Assembly (NCBI GenBank): GCA_002441865.1
Contig: DJNY01000191.1
Location: forward strand, 1 to 24,789
Reading direction: 5' to 3'
From: Lachnospiraceae bacterium UBA6452
GTDB lineage: Bacteria; Bacillota; Clostridia; Lachnospirales; Lachnospiraceae
Length of the DNA: 24,789 nt
Shown here: one piece after another, positions 8,001 through 14,845 of the stretch
Layout of the letters: every line of letters begins with the position of its first letter
Position numbering within the stretch: the stretch's first letter is position 1
Program-made: the position numbers and the translations under genes
The notes under the pieces: generated by a model
The model's database searches: none
Seen by the model: only the letters and a program-made list of their open reading frames with translations
Told to the model about the DNA's origin: nothing

Positions 8001-9485
8001 TTATGCAAATGGATTTTCTGTTGGATATCTTACACCTTTTGGCTGGTTGTATCCGATCTCATCTACATCTACACCGATGTATTTGAATACTTCATAAAGT
8101 GTTTTTCCGAAGTGACCGAAAGCAACTGCGCCATGATGTGGGAAGTTCTTTTCGATCAGTACATGGCGGTAGAATCTGCCCATTTCAGGAATTGCAAATA
8201 CACCGATCGCACCGAAGGACTTTGTTGCAACAGGAAGTACTTCACCATTTGCAACGTAAGCACGAAGGATATTATCTGATGTTGACTGCAGACGGAAGAA
8301 TGTGATATCGCCAGGAACGATATCGCCTTCGAGTGTTCCCTGTGTTACTTCTTCCGGAAGGCTTCTTGCCATGATCTTCTGATACTTCATAGAGCATGCA
8401 GATAACTTCTTTGTATTTGTATTTCCACAATGGAAGCCCATGAATGTATCTTTATGTGTGTAATTGAATTTGCCCTTAATGGACTCTTCGTACATATCTG
8501 CCGGTACAGAGTTGTTGATATCAAGCAGTGTAACGATATCTTCTGATACGCAGTAACCGATAAACTCTGACAGACATCCGTAAATATCTACTTCGCAGGA
8601 TACAGGAATACCCATACCTGTTAAACGGCTGTTGACATAGCAAGGAACGAATCCGAACTGTGTCTGGAATGCAGGCCAGCATTTTCCGGCGATTGCTACA
8701 TATTTACGATATCCCTTGTGAGCCTCTACCCAGTCAAGTAATGTCAGCTCATACTGTGCAAGCTTAGGAAGGATTTCAGGCTTCTTATTTCCGCTGCCCA
8801 GTTCTTCTTCCATTTCTTTTACCTTTGCAGGAATTCTTTCATCACCATCATGCTTCTTGAATGCTTCAAACAGATCAAGCTCTGAGTTTTCTTCAATTTC
8901 AACACCCAGATTATAAAGCTGTTTGATTGGTGCATTACAAGCAAGGAAGTTCAGTGGTCTTGGACCAAAGCTGATGATCTTTAAGTTTGCAAGTGCGTCT
9001 GCTGTACGTGCGATCGGAATGAACTCATGGATCATATCTGCACATTCTTCTGCTGTTCCAACAGGATATTCTGGAATATAAGCTTTGATGTTACGAAGCT
9101 TTAAGTTGTAGCTTGCATTCAGCATACCACAGTAAGCATCACCACGGCCATCCATCAGGTCAGACTGAGATTCCTCTGCTGCTGCAACAAACATCTTAGG
9201 ACCGTCAAAATGTTTCGCCAGTAATGTTTCTGAAATTTCAGGTCCGAAGTTACCAAGATATACGCAAAGTGCATTACAGCCTGCTTTCTTGATGTCTTCC
9301 AGAGCCTGTACCATATGGATTTCGCTCTCTACGATACAGATCGGGCATTCATAGATCTGAGAAGCGTCATATTTCTTTGTATAAGCCTCTACCAGAGCTT
9401 TTCTTCTGTTTACGGAAAGGGATTCCGGGAAGCAGTCACGAGAAACTGCTACGATACCAATTTTTACATCAGGTGCATTGTACAT
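8001..9485 (-). CDS. L-fucose/L-arabinose isomerase superfamily protein (sugar isomerase of uncertain substrate)
   Basis: A 494-residue aldose-ketose isomerase of the FucI/AraA superfamily. The N-terminal Rossmann-like part is followed by the metal-binding core: CEVDIYG (E298), LLDINN (D322) and FHCGN (H352), matching the Glu, Asp and His metal ligands of this superfamily, with HH near 450. It is not a classical AraA by its N-terminal sequence. The start is ATG 9485, 7 bases after GGAGG; the in-frame ATG at 9500 lies before that site. It is third in the xylulokinase-DUF4867-isomerase operon. With AraD and a second FGGY kinase nearby, L-arabinose to L-ribulose is the most economical reaction. 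D-arabinose, L-fucose, or an aldose giving D-xylulose are alternatives. Confidence 0.82.
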   Translation of the reverse strand: MYNAPDVKIGIVAVSRDCFPESLSVNRRKALVEAYTKKYDASQIYECPICIVESEIHMVQALEDIKKAGCNALCVYLGNFGPEISETLLAKHFDGPKMFVAAAEESQSDLMDGRGDAYCGMLNASYNLKLRNIKAYIPEYPVGTAEECADMIHEFIPIARTADALANLKIISFGPRPLNFLACNAPIKQLYNLGVEIEENSELDLFEAFKKHDGDERIPAKVKEMEEELGSGNKKPEILPKLAQYELTLLDWVEAHKGYRKYVAIAGKCWPAFQTQFGFVPCYVNSRLTGMGIPVSCEVDIYGCLSEFIGYCVSEDIVTLLDINNSVPADMYEESIKGKFNYTHKDTFMGFHCGNTNTKKLSACSMKYQKIMARSLPEEVTQGTLEGDIVPGDITFFRLQSTSDNILRAYVANGEVLPVATKSFGAIGVFAIPEMGRFYRHVLIEKNFPHHGAVAFGHFGKTLYEVFKYIGVDVDEIGYNQPKGVRYPTENPFA

Positions 9486-9531
9486 ATTTTTTTCCTCCAT
9501 TTTCTTTCATACTTAAAGTTCATTTTATTCC

Positions 9532-9548
9532 AACAGGTCTGACCTGTT
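9532..9548 (-). promoter_or_regulatory. Perfect 17-bp palindrome between DUF4867 and isomerase genes
   Basis: AACAGGTCTGACCTGTT is fully symmetric around one base. It sits in the 76-base gap between the two genes. It could fold as a 7-bp stem with a 3-base loop in mRNA or serve as a protein-binding site. The flanking sequence has no T-run and only a weak TAAAAT -10. Confidence 0.45.
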
Positions 9549-9561
9549 TATCACATATCGC

Positions 9562-10182
9562 TTATTCGTTGATATTTAAGTTCTTTCCGACCAGTCCAAT
9601 GAAAGCAGCCGGATCCTGACCGCCTTCTGCATGTGCGATCAGCCATTTATTCTTTGCTGTGATGAGCTTATCCTCACCATCCTTGTGAGCTTCGTCAAGC
9701 GGTTCGTTTGTGCCCTTTGGCAGAACAACCGTTACCTTGAAGCCTTCGTTATTGAGGTCACATGGTGCGTAGTGCAGTGTTGTGCCATAAATCTCAACTG
9801 CTGTTCCTTTTGGGATCTTGAATGCTTCCATCAGGGATGTATCATAATGGAAATCATCCGTGATATCCTGCTCAGAGCCTAAGATCAGAACTGCATCTGT
9901 TGCAGCTACATTGATCTCTGAGCTTCTGTGGTATTCTACTGCATTCAGCAGTACGTTATGTCCGTTGCAGTAACCGATCTGGATCGGAAGCTCACCATAA
10001 GTCACCTTCTGAAGCTCCTGCATCACAGGAAGTGCTTCCAGTTCCGGAACTGAGGCAACATACTCTACGCCATCCGGGAGAGGTGTGCTCTGCATTGCTT
10101 CCACAAGACCTGTAAAATCAACATTTTTTACGATTCGTCCATACTTTTTAAAACGTGCGTCTGTAACATCTAAAATCTGCAT
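9562..10182 (-). CDS. DUF4867 family protein, cupin-like
   Basis: A 206-residue cytoplasmic protein that I recognise as DUF4867, a family without an established reaction. The sequence suggests a cupin fold: VEYHRSSEINVA (H and E) resembles the first cupin motif, and IPKGTAVEIYGTTLHYAPC (PxG and H) resembles the second, giving a plausible metal site. The start is ATG 10182, 8 bases after AAAGGAGG. An upstream ATG at 10206 overlaps the xylulokinase stop (TAATG) but precedes the ribosome site. It is sandwiched between xylulokinase and a sugar isomerase, so a role as sugar isomerase, mutarotase or epimerase is likely. D-lyxose isomerase, which yields D-xylulose, is a cupin enzyme. The function remains an inference. 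Confidence 0.8.
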   Translation of the reverse strand: MQILDVTDARFKKYGRIVKNVDFTGLVEAMQSTPLPDGVEYVASVPELEALPVMQELQKVTYGELPIQIGYCNGHNVLLNAVEYHRSSEINVAATDAVLILGSEQDITDDFHYDTSLMEAFKIPKGTAVEIYGTTLHYAPCDLNNEGFKVTVVLPKGTNEPLDEAHKDGEDKLITAKNKWLIAHAEGGQDPAAFIGLVGKNLNINE

Positions 10183-10205
10183 TGGTCTTACCTCCTTTAA
10201 CAACA

Positions 10206-11678
10206 TTATTTCGTGATTACATCAAAAAGTGGTTTGCAGGCAGGATAGATTTCCTTGAACTGCTGGTATTTTTCTTCATATTTCGCAACAAGCGCCGGAT
10301 CAGGCTCTACCGTATCGATCACCTTTACGATCTTTGCTGCTGCATCTTCAACGGAAGCGAATTCACCGTTCGCAACAGCAGCAAGCATTGCGCCGCCGAG
10401 TGCAGGTCCTTCTTCACTTTCGATGACATCTACTTTTAAGTTCATGATATTGGCGATCATCTTCTTCCACAGCGGGCTCTTTGCTCCACCACCACAGATC
10501 TTTGTACGTTTGATGTCAATACCAAGGCTTCTGGCAACTTCCAGAGAATCACGCAGTGCAAAGGCAACGCCCTCTAAAACTGCCTGTGTCATATCTTCTC
10601 TTGTGGTATCCATTGTCATACCGATGAAAGTGCCTCTTGCATTCGGATTGTTGTGCGGAGAACGCTCTCCCATTAAATATGGAAGGAAGAATACATGGTT
10701 TTCACCAAGCTTTGTGATGCCCTTCTGTTCTGCCGGATAATCCTTTGTGCGGATGATCTCATCCATCCACCATTTATTGCAGCTTGCTGCGGAAAGCATA
10801 CAGCCCATCAGATGATAATGTCCGTCTGCATGTGCGAATGCGTGCAGCGCATTGTTCTTATCTACACCAAATTTTTCAGAGGAGATAAAGATCGTGCCAC
10901 TTGTACCAAGTGAAATATTGCACATTCCGTCTCCGACTGTTCCTGTACCGACTGCTGCAGCTGCGTTATCACCTGCACCTGCAACTACCTTACAGCTTTC
11001 CGGAATACCGAGTTCTTTTGCGATCTCCGGTAAAACAGTTCCGACTGTCTCATAGGATTCGTAGATCTTGGCAAGCTGTTCTTCTTTCACACCGCAGATC
11101 TCGCACATCTCCTTGGACCAGCATCTGTTCTTCACATCAAAGAGCAGCATACCTGACGCATCGGAAACATCTGTACAATGTACACCAGAAAGCTTGTATG
11201 CGATGTAATCCTTTGGCAGCATGATCTTCTTGATCTTTGCAAAATTCTCGGGCTCTTTATTTTTCACCCATAAAATCTTTGGTGCTGTAAAGCCTGTGAA
11301 GGAAATATTGGCTGTGTACTGGGAAAGCTTATCCTTTCCGATCACATTATTTAAGTAATCACATTCCTCTGTCGTTCTGCCGTCGTTCCAGAGGATCGCC
11401 GGACGGATCACATTGTCATCCTTATCTAATATAACAAGTCCGTGCATCTGGCCGCCGAAGCTGATGCCTGCAACCTGTGATTTATCAGCATCTTTGATCA
11501 GTTCCTTGATGCCTGCCATAACCTGCTCATACCAATCCTCAGGCTTCTGTTCACTCCAGCCCGGATGTGGGAAATAAAGCGGATATTCTTTTGATACGAT
11601 ATTCTGGATCTTACCTTCTCCATCCATCAGCAGCAGCTTTACTGCGGATGTTCCTAAATCTATCCCGATATATAACAT
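10206..11678 (-). CDS. xylB: Xylulokinase (FGGY family)
   Basis: A 490-residue sugar kinase, the usual length of XylB. It shows the N-terminal phosphate loop GIDLGTSAVK, the xylulokinase signature GGQMHGLV with LWNDGRT, the GAGDNAAAAVGTG segment bearing the catalytic Asp, LGTSGT, and the C-terminal GGGAKSPLW and EGPALGGAMLAA motifs. It phosphorylates D-xylulose at O5 to D-xylulose-5-P. The start is ATG 11678, 6 bases after AGGAGG; an ATG two codons earlier abuts the ribosome site. It is first in its operon, behind a strong promoter with a LacI-type operator. No xylose isomerase is in the window, so its ketose must come from the adjacent isomerase, DUF4867, or elsewhere. Apulose or D-ribulose kinase activity is a less likely alternative. 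Confidence 0.9.
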   Translation of the reverse strand: MLYIGIDLGTSAVKLLLMDGEGKIQNIVSKEYPLYFPHPGWSEQKPEDWYEQVMAGIKELIKDADKSQVAGISFGGQMHGLVILDKDDNVIRPAILWNDGRTTEECDYLNNVIGKDKLSQYTANISFTGFTAPKILWVKNKEPENFAKIKKIMLPKDYIAYKLSGVHCTDVSDASGMLLFDVKNRCWSKEMCEICGVKEEQLAKIYESYETVGTVLPEIAKELGIPESCKVVAGAGDNAAAAVGTGTVGDGMCNISLGTSGTIFISSEKFGVDKNNALHAFAHADGHYHLMGCMLSAASCNKWWMDEIIRTKDYPAEQKGITKLGENHVFFLPYLMGERSPHNNPNARGTFIGMTMDTTREDMTQAVLEGVAFALRDSLEVARSLGIDIKRTKICGGGAKSPLWKKMIANIMNLKVDVIESEEGPALGGAMLAAVANGEFASVEDAAAKIVKVIDTVEPDPALVAKYEEKYQQFKEIYPACKPLFDVITK

Positions 11679-11781
11679 ATCCATCCTCCTGTTTTATTTT
11701 TTGTGCGATCCCTTACCGGATCATTTATCATTTACGTTTTTTCTTCGTTACACGAGTCTCAAACACAGATACCGTGCTTCC

Positions 11782-11798
11782 TTGTGCCCGTGCACATT
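11782..11798 (-). promoter_or_regulatory. Candidate LacI-family operator at the xylulokinase promoter
   Basis: TGTGCCCGTGCACA contains inverted TGTGC/GCACA arms and lies 3-20 bases downstream of the -10 box, an ideal position for repression. Read on the minus strand it begins ATGTGCACG, the same nine bases that open the palindrome before the regulator gene. Confidence 0.6.
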
Positions 11799-11801
11799 TA
11801 T

Positions 11802-11830
11802 ACTATAATATGCCCGTTTCAAAATTGCAA
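11802..11830 (-). promoter_or_regulatory. Sigma-A-type promoter of the xylulokinase operon
   Basis: On the minus strand TTGCAA (11830-11825) and TATAGT (11807-11802) are 17 bases apart. The leader to the ATG is about 115 bases. The remainder of the 354-base divergent region (11679-12032) holds only the operators and the regulator promoter. Confidence 0.7.
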
Positions 11831-11928
11831 TATCTAGTTGAAAAATTATTTCAATTCGTCATTCTTACCAATGATATCCCCTGTTTTTTCACTTCCAGGC
11901 ACTCTCTTTTGTTACTTTTTTATAAATC

Positions 11929-11945
11929 ATGTGCACGTATCACAT
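11929..11945 (+). promoter_or_regulatory. Second candidate LacI-family operator, before the regulator gene
   Basis: ATGTGCACGTATCACAT has inverted ATGTG/CACAT arms and shares ATGTGCACG..CACA with the operator at 11782-11798. It sits just upstream of the regulator's promoter, about 140 bases from the first site, compatible with autoregulation or looping. Confidence 0.5.
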
Positions 11946-11956
11946 AAAAGCACATA

Positions 11957-11990
11957 TTTCATTGACATTACATACAGAGTATGATAGTTT
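11957..11990 (+). promoter_or_regulatory. Promoter of the LacI-family regulator
   Basis: Two overlapping solutions exist, each with a 17-base spacer: TTGACA (11962-11967) with TAGTTT (11985-11990), or TTTCAT (11957-11962) with TATGAT (11980-11985). I cannot choose between them. Confidence 0.5.
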
Positions 11991-12032
11991 TGAAAGAAGA
12001 AGGGGCGTTTTTGCCCATGAAAGGAGATCGTT

Positions 12033-13058
12033 ATGGCAACGATTAAAGAAATCGCCGATCTTGCTGGCGTATCGCGCGGTACGGTAGACCGTGTTTTAAA
12101 TAAAAGAGGCTCTGTGAACCCACAGACTGCCCAGAAGATCATGGAGATCGTGCATGCACTTGACTACAAGCCAAATCGTGCAGGACTTGTGCTCGCTGCA
12201 CAGAAGAAGAACTTAAAGCTTGGTGTGATCTTATTCGGAGAGGGCAATCCTTTCTTTGATGAAGTGATCGCTGGAATCCACCAGAAGGAGGAGGATCTCG
12301 CCTGCTATAACTGTACGGTACAGATCAAACGTGTCAATGTTGATACGCAGGAACAGCTTCAGGCGATCGACGAGTTTGTAAAGGAAGGCATCAATGGCAT
12401 CGCCATTTCACCGACCAACGACCCGCGTCTTGCCAAGCGTATCGATGAGCTGTTTGAACAGGGCATTCCTGTGGTTGCTCTGAACACAGATATTAAAAAT
12501 TGTAAGCGTATCGCCTTCGTCGGCAGTAATTATTACCAGTCCGGCGCTACAGCAGCAGGTCTGATGCGTCTGATGGCAAAGAATGACTCCATTCGGATCG
12601 GTATTATTACCGGTTCCGAAGAGATCCTGTGCCACACGGAACGCATTGCAGGCTTTACAAATGCGATCCAGTCTTATCCTAATATTGATGTTGTTGAAAC
12701 GATCACAAATGATGATGATGACTTTATCAGTTATGACCGGACAACCCAGCTTTTGAAGGAGCATCCTGAAATCAATGCACTTTTCTTTGCTGCAGGCGGT
12801 GTTTACGGCGGTTGTCGCGCAGCACTTGCCATGCGCGGGCAGAAAAAGGATATGACGATCATCACTTTTGATAAGGTTGCTACCACCAAAGAAATGGTCG
12901 CAAAGGATGTGATCTCTGCTACGATCTGTCAGGAACCGTTCGTGCAGGGCAGCAAGCCGCTCGATATCCTGTTTTCTTATCTTGCAACGGGTGATCTGCC
13001 AAAGTCTGAGTACAATTACACAGCGGTAGATATCCGGATCAAGGAAAATATGGATTAA
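12033..13058 (+). CDS. LacI-family transcriptional regulator of the pentose genes
   Basis: A 341-residue repressor-type protein. Residues 1-55 are a LacI helix-turn-helix with hinge: TIKEIADLAGVSRGTVDRVLN, then VNPQTAQKI and YKPNRAG. Residues about 58-335 are a periplasmic-binding-protein-like sugar sensor of the Peripla_BP_4 type, with LGVILFGEGNPFFDEVIAGI and the substrate-pocket stretch GIAISPTNDPRLAKRIDEL. AAGGAG lies 5-7 bases before ATG 12033. It is divergent from the xylulokinase operon, and matching palindromes lie at both promoters, so it probably controls that operon and itself. The sensor resembles ribose/xylose/arabinose-binding proteins, so the effector is probably a pentose; which one is unknown. 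Confidence 0.9.
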   Translation: MATIKEIADLAGVSRGTVDRVLNKRGSVNPQTAQKIMEIVHALDYKPNRAGLVLAAQKKNLKLGVILFGEGNPFFDEVIAGIHQKEEDLACYNCTVQIKRVNVDTQEQLQAIDEFVKEGINGIAISPTNDPRLAKRIDELFEQGIPVVALNTDIKNCKRIAFVGSNYYQSGATAAGLMRLMAKNDSIRIGIITGSEEILCHTERIAGFTNAIQSYPNIDVVETITNDDDDFISYDRTTQLLKEHPEINALFFAAGGVYGGCRAALAMRGQKKDMTIITFDKVATTKEMVAKDVISATICQEPFVQGSKPLDILFSYLATGDLPKSEYNYTAVDIRIKENMD

Positions 13059-13069
13059 AATCCGATGCA

Positions 13070-13098
13070 TTGACATCCTTTTAAAAATTAGATATACT
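13070..13098 (+). promoter_or_regulatory. Strong promoter of the SRP RNA gene
   Basis: TTGACA (13070-13075) and TATACT (13093-13098) are separated by 17 bases, essentially consensus. The predicted start at about 13104-13106 coincides with the first paired base of the RNA. Confidence 0.85.
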
Positions 13099-13102
13099 TA
13101 AA

Positions 13103-13372
13103 CGAACCGTGCAGCCGGGGCAGTAGCGGCGCCCTATACCTACAATCCGCTCTAGTAGGGGTGATGGCCGGCAGAGGGTTTTGGCTTTCATAGCTGCCCT
13201 TAATAAGTGGCGATGACGTTTGGGTCTTGCGCAACAGGAATCTGTGAACCGTGTCAGGTTGGGAACAAAGCAGCACTAAGCAGAAGCTCCTGTGTGCCGT
13301 GAGGGTGCCTGGGCCGAGTTAACTGTTAAGGTAACGTATGGGGGTTTCGCTCGAAGCAGGTCGCACGGTTCT
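13103..13372 (+). ncRNA. ffs: Signal recognition particle RNA, large Bacillus-type
   Basis: About 270 bases with the complete large bacterial SRP RNA. GAACCGTGC (13104-13112) pairs with GCACGGTTC (13363-13371) to close the molecule. The Alu-domain 5' part has the GGTAGCGGTGCCC-like and CAATCCGCTCTAG conserved stretches known from B. subtilis scRNA. The middle contains GACGTTTGGGTC and GCGCAACAGGAA. The S-domain hairpin shows GTCAGG, the GGAA tetraloop closed by TTG/CAA, and AGCAGC..TAAG, the Ffh-binding helix 8. TGCCTGGGCCGAG and TAACTG follow on the 3' side. Ends are estimated from the terminal helix and the promoter. Small reading frames across it are not genes. Confidence 0.95.
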
Positions 13373-13373
13373 T

Positions 13374-13457
13374 GTAGTTAGGGAAACCGCGAAGCGGCGG
13401 GACCCTGACTACCTTGTGCAGCCCATTCGAGCAAAGCGAGAATTTAATTGCTGCACA
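13374..13457 (+). repeat. Two tandem hairpins after the SRP RNA
   Basis: GTAGTTAGGG (13374-13383) pairs with CCCTGACTAC (13403-13412), with CCGC/GCGG nested inside. Next, TGTGCAGC (13415-13422) pairs exactly with GCTGCACA (13450-13457). The T-run expected of an intrinsic terminator is missing, so these may be processing signals, weak terminators, or a leader structure for the acetyltransferase. The rest of 13458-13500 shows no feature other than a weak ribosome site. Confidence 0.55.
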
Positions 13458-13500
13458 TCCCGTGCGCCCGCCAGCGTAAATCGTAGAAAGAAGACTCACC

Positions 13501-14028
13501 ATGCATATACAAAAAGCTACCACTGCAGATCTGCCAAAGGCAATGCAGTGCTATGAAGAAATCATTGATAAAACACCGGATATCGAGCACCTCGCCATGT
13601 GGCGGAAGGGACAGCATCCTACCGAAGAAACAATCTTATCCTACATAAATAAAGGCGAATTTTATATTCTTTGGGATCACGAAACTATCGCCGGTATGAT
13701 GGCTGTTGCAAATGGCATCAGCGATACTTACCGGACCGTAAACTGGATCACAAAAGCTGCAGATACGGAAGCTGCAGAACTGCATGTCCTTGGTGTAAGC
13801 CCGGACTATCAGAGAAAAGGCATTTCCAAAGAGCTGATCCATGAAGCACTCCGCTTCTGTAAAGAAAACGGCAAAAAAGTATTGCGTCTTGATGTGATCG
13901 GAACCAATTCCGTAGCCAAAAAGCTTTATCCATCGCAGGGCTTTGTATTTTGCGATACCGGACATCTGTCTATCCGAGGTTACGAGGATATGAAATTTCT
14001 ATTTTATGAACAAAAATTAAGTAAATGA
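13501..14028 (+). CDS. GNAT-family N-acetyltransferase
   Basis: A 175-residue cytoplasmic acetyltransferase. Motif A is clear at LHVLGVSPDYQRKGISKELI (acetyl-CoA pyrophosphate loop Q-x-x-G), followed by LRLDVIGTNSVAKKLYPSQGF, the usual GNAT motif B with an N..A..LY signature. The substrate (a small amine, antibiotic, or protein N-terminus) cannot be read from sequence. The ribosome site (AAGAAG) is weak. There is no obvious promoter of its own between the SRP RNA and the start, so it may be expressed by read-through past the hairpins. It is the last plus-strand gene before a bidirectional terminator and has no evident link to the pentose genes. Confidence 0.88.
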   Translation: MHIQKATTADLPKAMQCYEEIIDKTPDIEHLAMWRKGQHPTEETILSYINKGEFYILWDHETIAGMMAVANGISDTYRTVNWITKAADTEAAELHVLGVSPDYQRKGISKELIHEALRFCKENGKKVLRLDVIGTNSVAKKLYPSQGFVFCDTGHLSIRGYEDMKFLFYEQKLSK

Positions 14029-14037
14029 AAGTAAAAT

Positions 14038-14072
14038 GGACGCATGAAAAATTTTCGTTTTTTCATGCGTCC
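14038..14072. terminator. Bidirectional intrinsic terminator between convergent genes
   Basis: GGACGCATGAAAAA (14038-14051) pairs with TTTTTTCATGCGTCC (14058-14072), a long stem with a short loop. TTCTTTTACT follows on the plus strand and ATTTTACTTTC on the minus strand. It ends both the acetyltransferase and the AraD transcript; the AraD stop is only 5 bases away. Confidence 0.9.
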
Positions 14073-14077
14073 TTCTT

Positions 14078-14779
14078 TTACTCTTCTTTCTGCCCATAGT
14101 ACGCATTCGCACCGTGTTTCCGGTAGTAATGTTTATCCTGTAATTCCTTGGGTGCAGGTATATTCTTTGGATTGATCTGTTCACAGTAAGCAGCCATCTT
14201 GGCAACCTGCTCCAAAACTACTGCATTATGAACTGCATCCTCTGCATTCTTGCCCCATGTAAATGGACCATGGTTTTTACAAAGAACAGCAGGTGTTGCA
14301 TTATAATCCAGTCCTCTTGCCTTAAATTCCTCTGTTATCAAAATACCGGTATTGGTTTCATAGGCTTCCTCTATTTCGTCTTTTGTCAGATTCCGGACAC
14401 AAGGCACTTCTCCATACAGATAATCTGCATGTGTTGTACCATAGCACGGAATGCCTCTGCCTGACTGCGCCCAGCTTGTTGCCCAGGTGGAATGGGTATG
14501 TACAATACCGCCGATTTCCGGGAATTCCCGATACAGGATACGATGTGTTTCTGTATCGGAAGAAGGATTGTATCTTCCTTCTACCTTATTTCCGTCCAGA
14601 TCAACTACAACCATATCCTCCGGCTTTAATTTATCATAATCCACACCACTTGGTTTAATGACGAAAAGTCCTGACTCTCTGTCAATACCGCTTACATTGC
14701 CCCATGTAAAGATAACAAGTCCATATTTGGGAAGAAGCATATTTGCTTCGTATACTTCCTGTTTCAGCTTCTCTAACAT
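14078..14779 (-). CDS. araD: L-ribulose-5-phosphate 4-epimerase
   Basis: A 233-residue class II aldolase/epimerase of typical AraD length. It shows the phosphate-binding TWGNVSG and KPSGVDYD, the zinc-site [16 protein letters not shown] with two histidines, the third ligand region [14 protein letters not shown], and the AraD-type tail [15 protein letters not shown]. It converts L-ribulose-5-P to D-xylulose-5-P, the last step before transketolase. GAGGTG precedes the ATG. It is the last gene of the transporter operon, 66 bases after the FGGY kinase; that gap contains a small CTGTTT/AAACAG hairpin. UlaF or SgbE paralogues act on the same substrate in ascorbate pathways, but nothing else from such pathways is here. 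Confidence 0.95.
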   Translation of the reverse strand: MLEKLKQEVYEANMLLPKYGLVIFTWGNVSGIDRESGLFVIKPSGVDYDKLKPEDMVVVDLDGNKVEGRYNPSSDTETHRILYREFPEIGGIVHTHSTWATSWAQSGRGIPCYGTTHADYLYGEVPCVRNLTKDEIEEAYETNTGILITEEFKARGLDYNATPAVLCKNHGPFTWGKNAEDAVHNAVVLEQVAKMAAYCEQINPKNIPAPKELQDKHYYRKHGANAYYGQKEE

Positions 14780-14845
14780 AACATTTTCACCTCAATTTCT
14801 GTATTTGCCGCTTTACAACCTGTTTTATTTCAAACAGCCCTATAG

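Noticed and set aside
10183..10206. Earlier ATG of the DUF4867 gene overlapping the xylulokinase stop
   Set aside because: Attractive as a TAATG coupling, but the strong AAAGGAGG is downstream of it and fits ATG 10182.
7736..12032. Catabolite-repression (cre) sites near the pentose promoters
   Set aside because: I scanned by eye for the TGNAANCGNNNNCA pattern in the promoter regions and found no convincing match.
12408..13076. Open minus-strand frame of 222 codons
   Set aside because: It lies opposite the LacI-family regulator, whose domains are complete and well supported; no independent signal for a gene.
13088..13556. Small open frames on both strands across the SRP RNA
   Set aside because: The region is explained by a structured RNA with its own consensus promoter; the frames have no ribosome sites.
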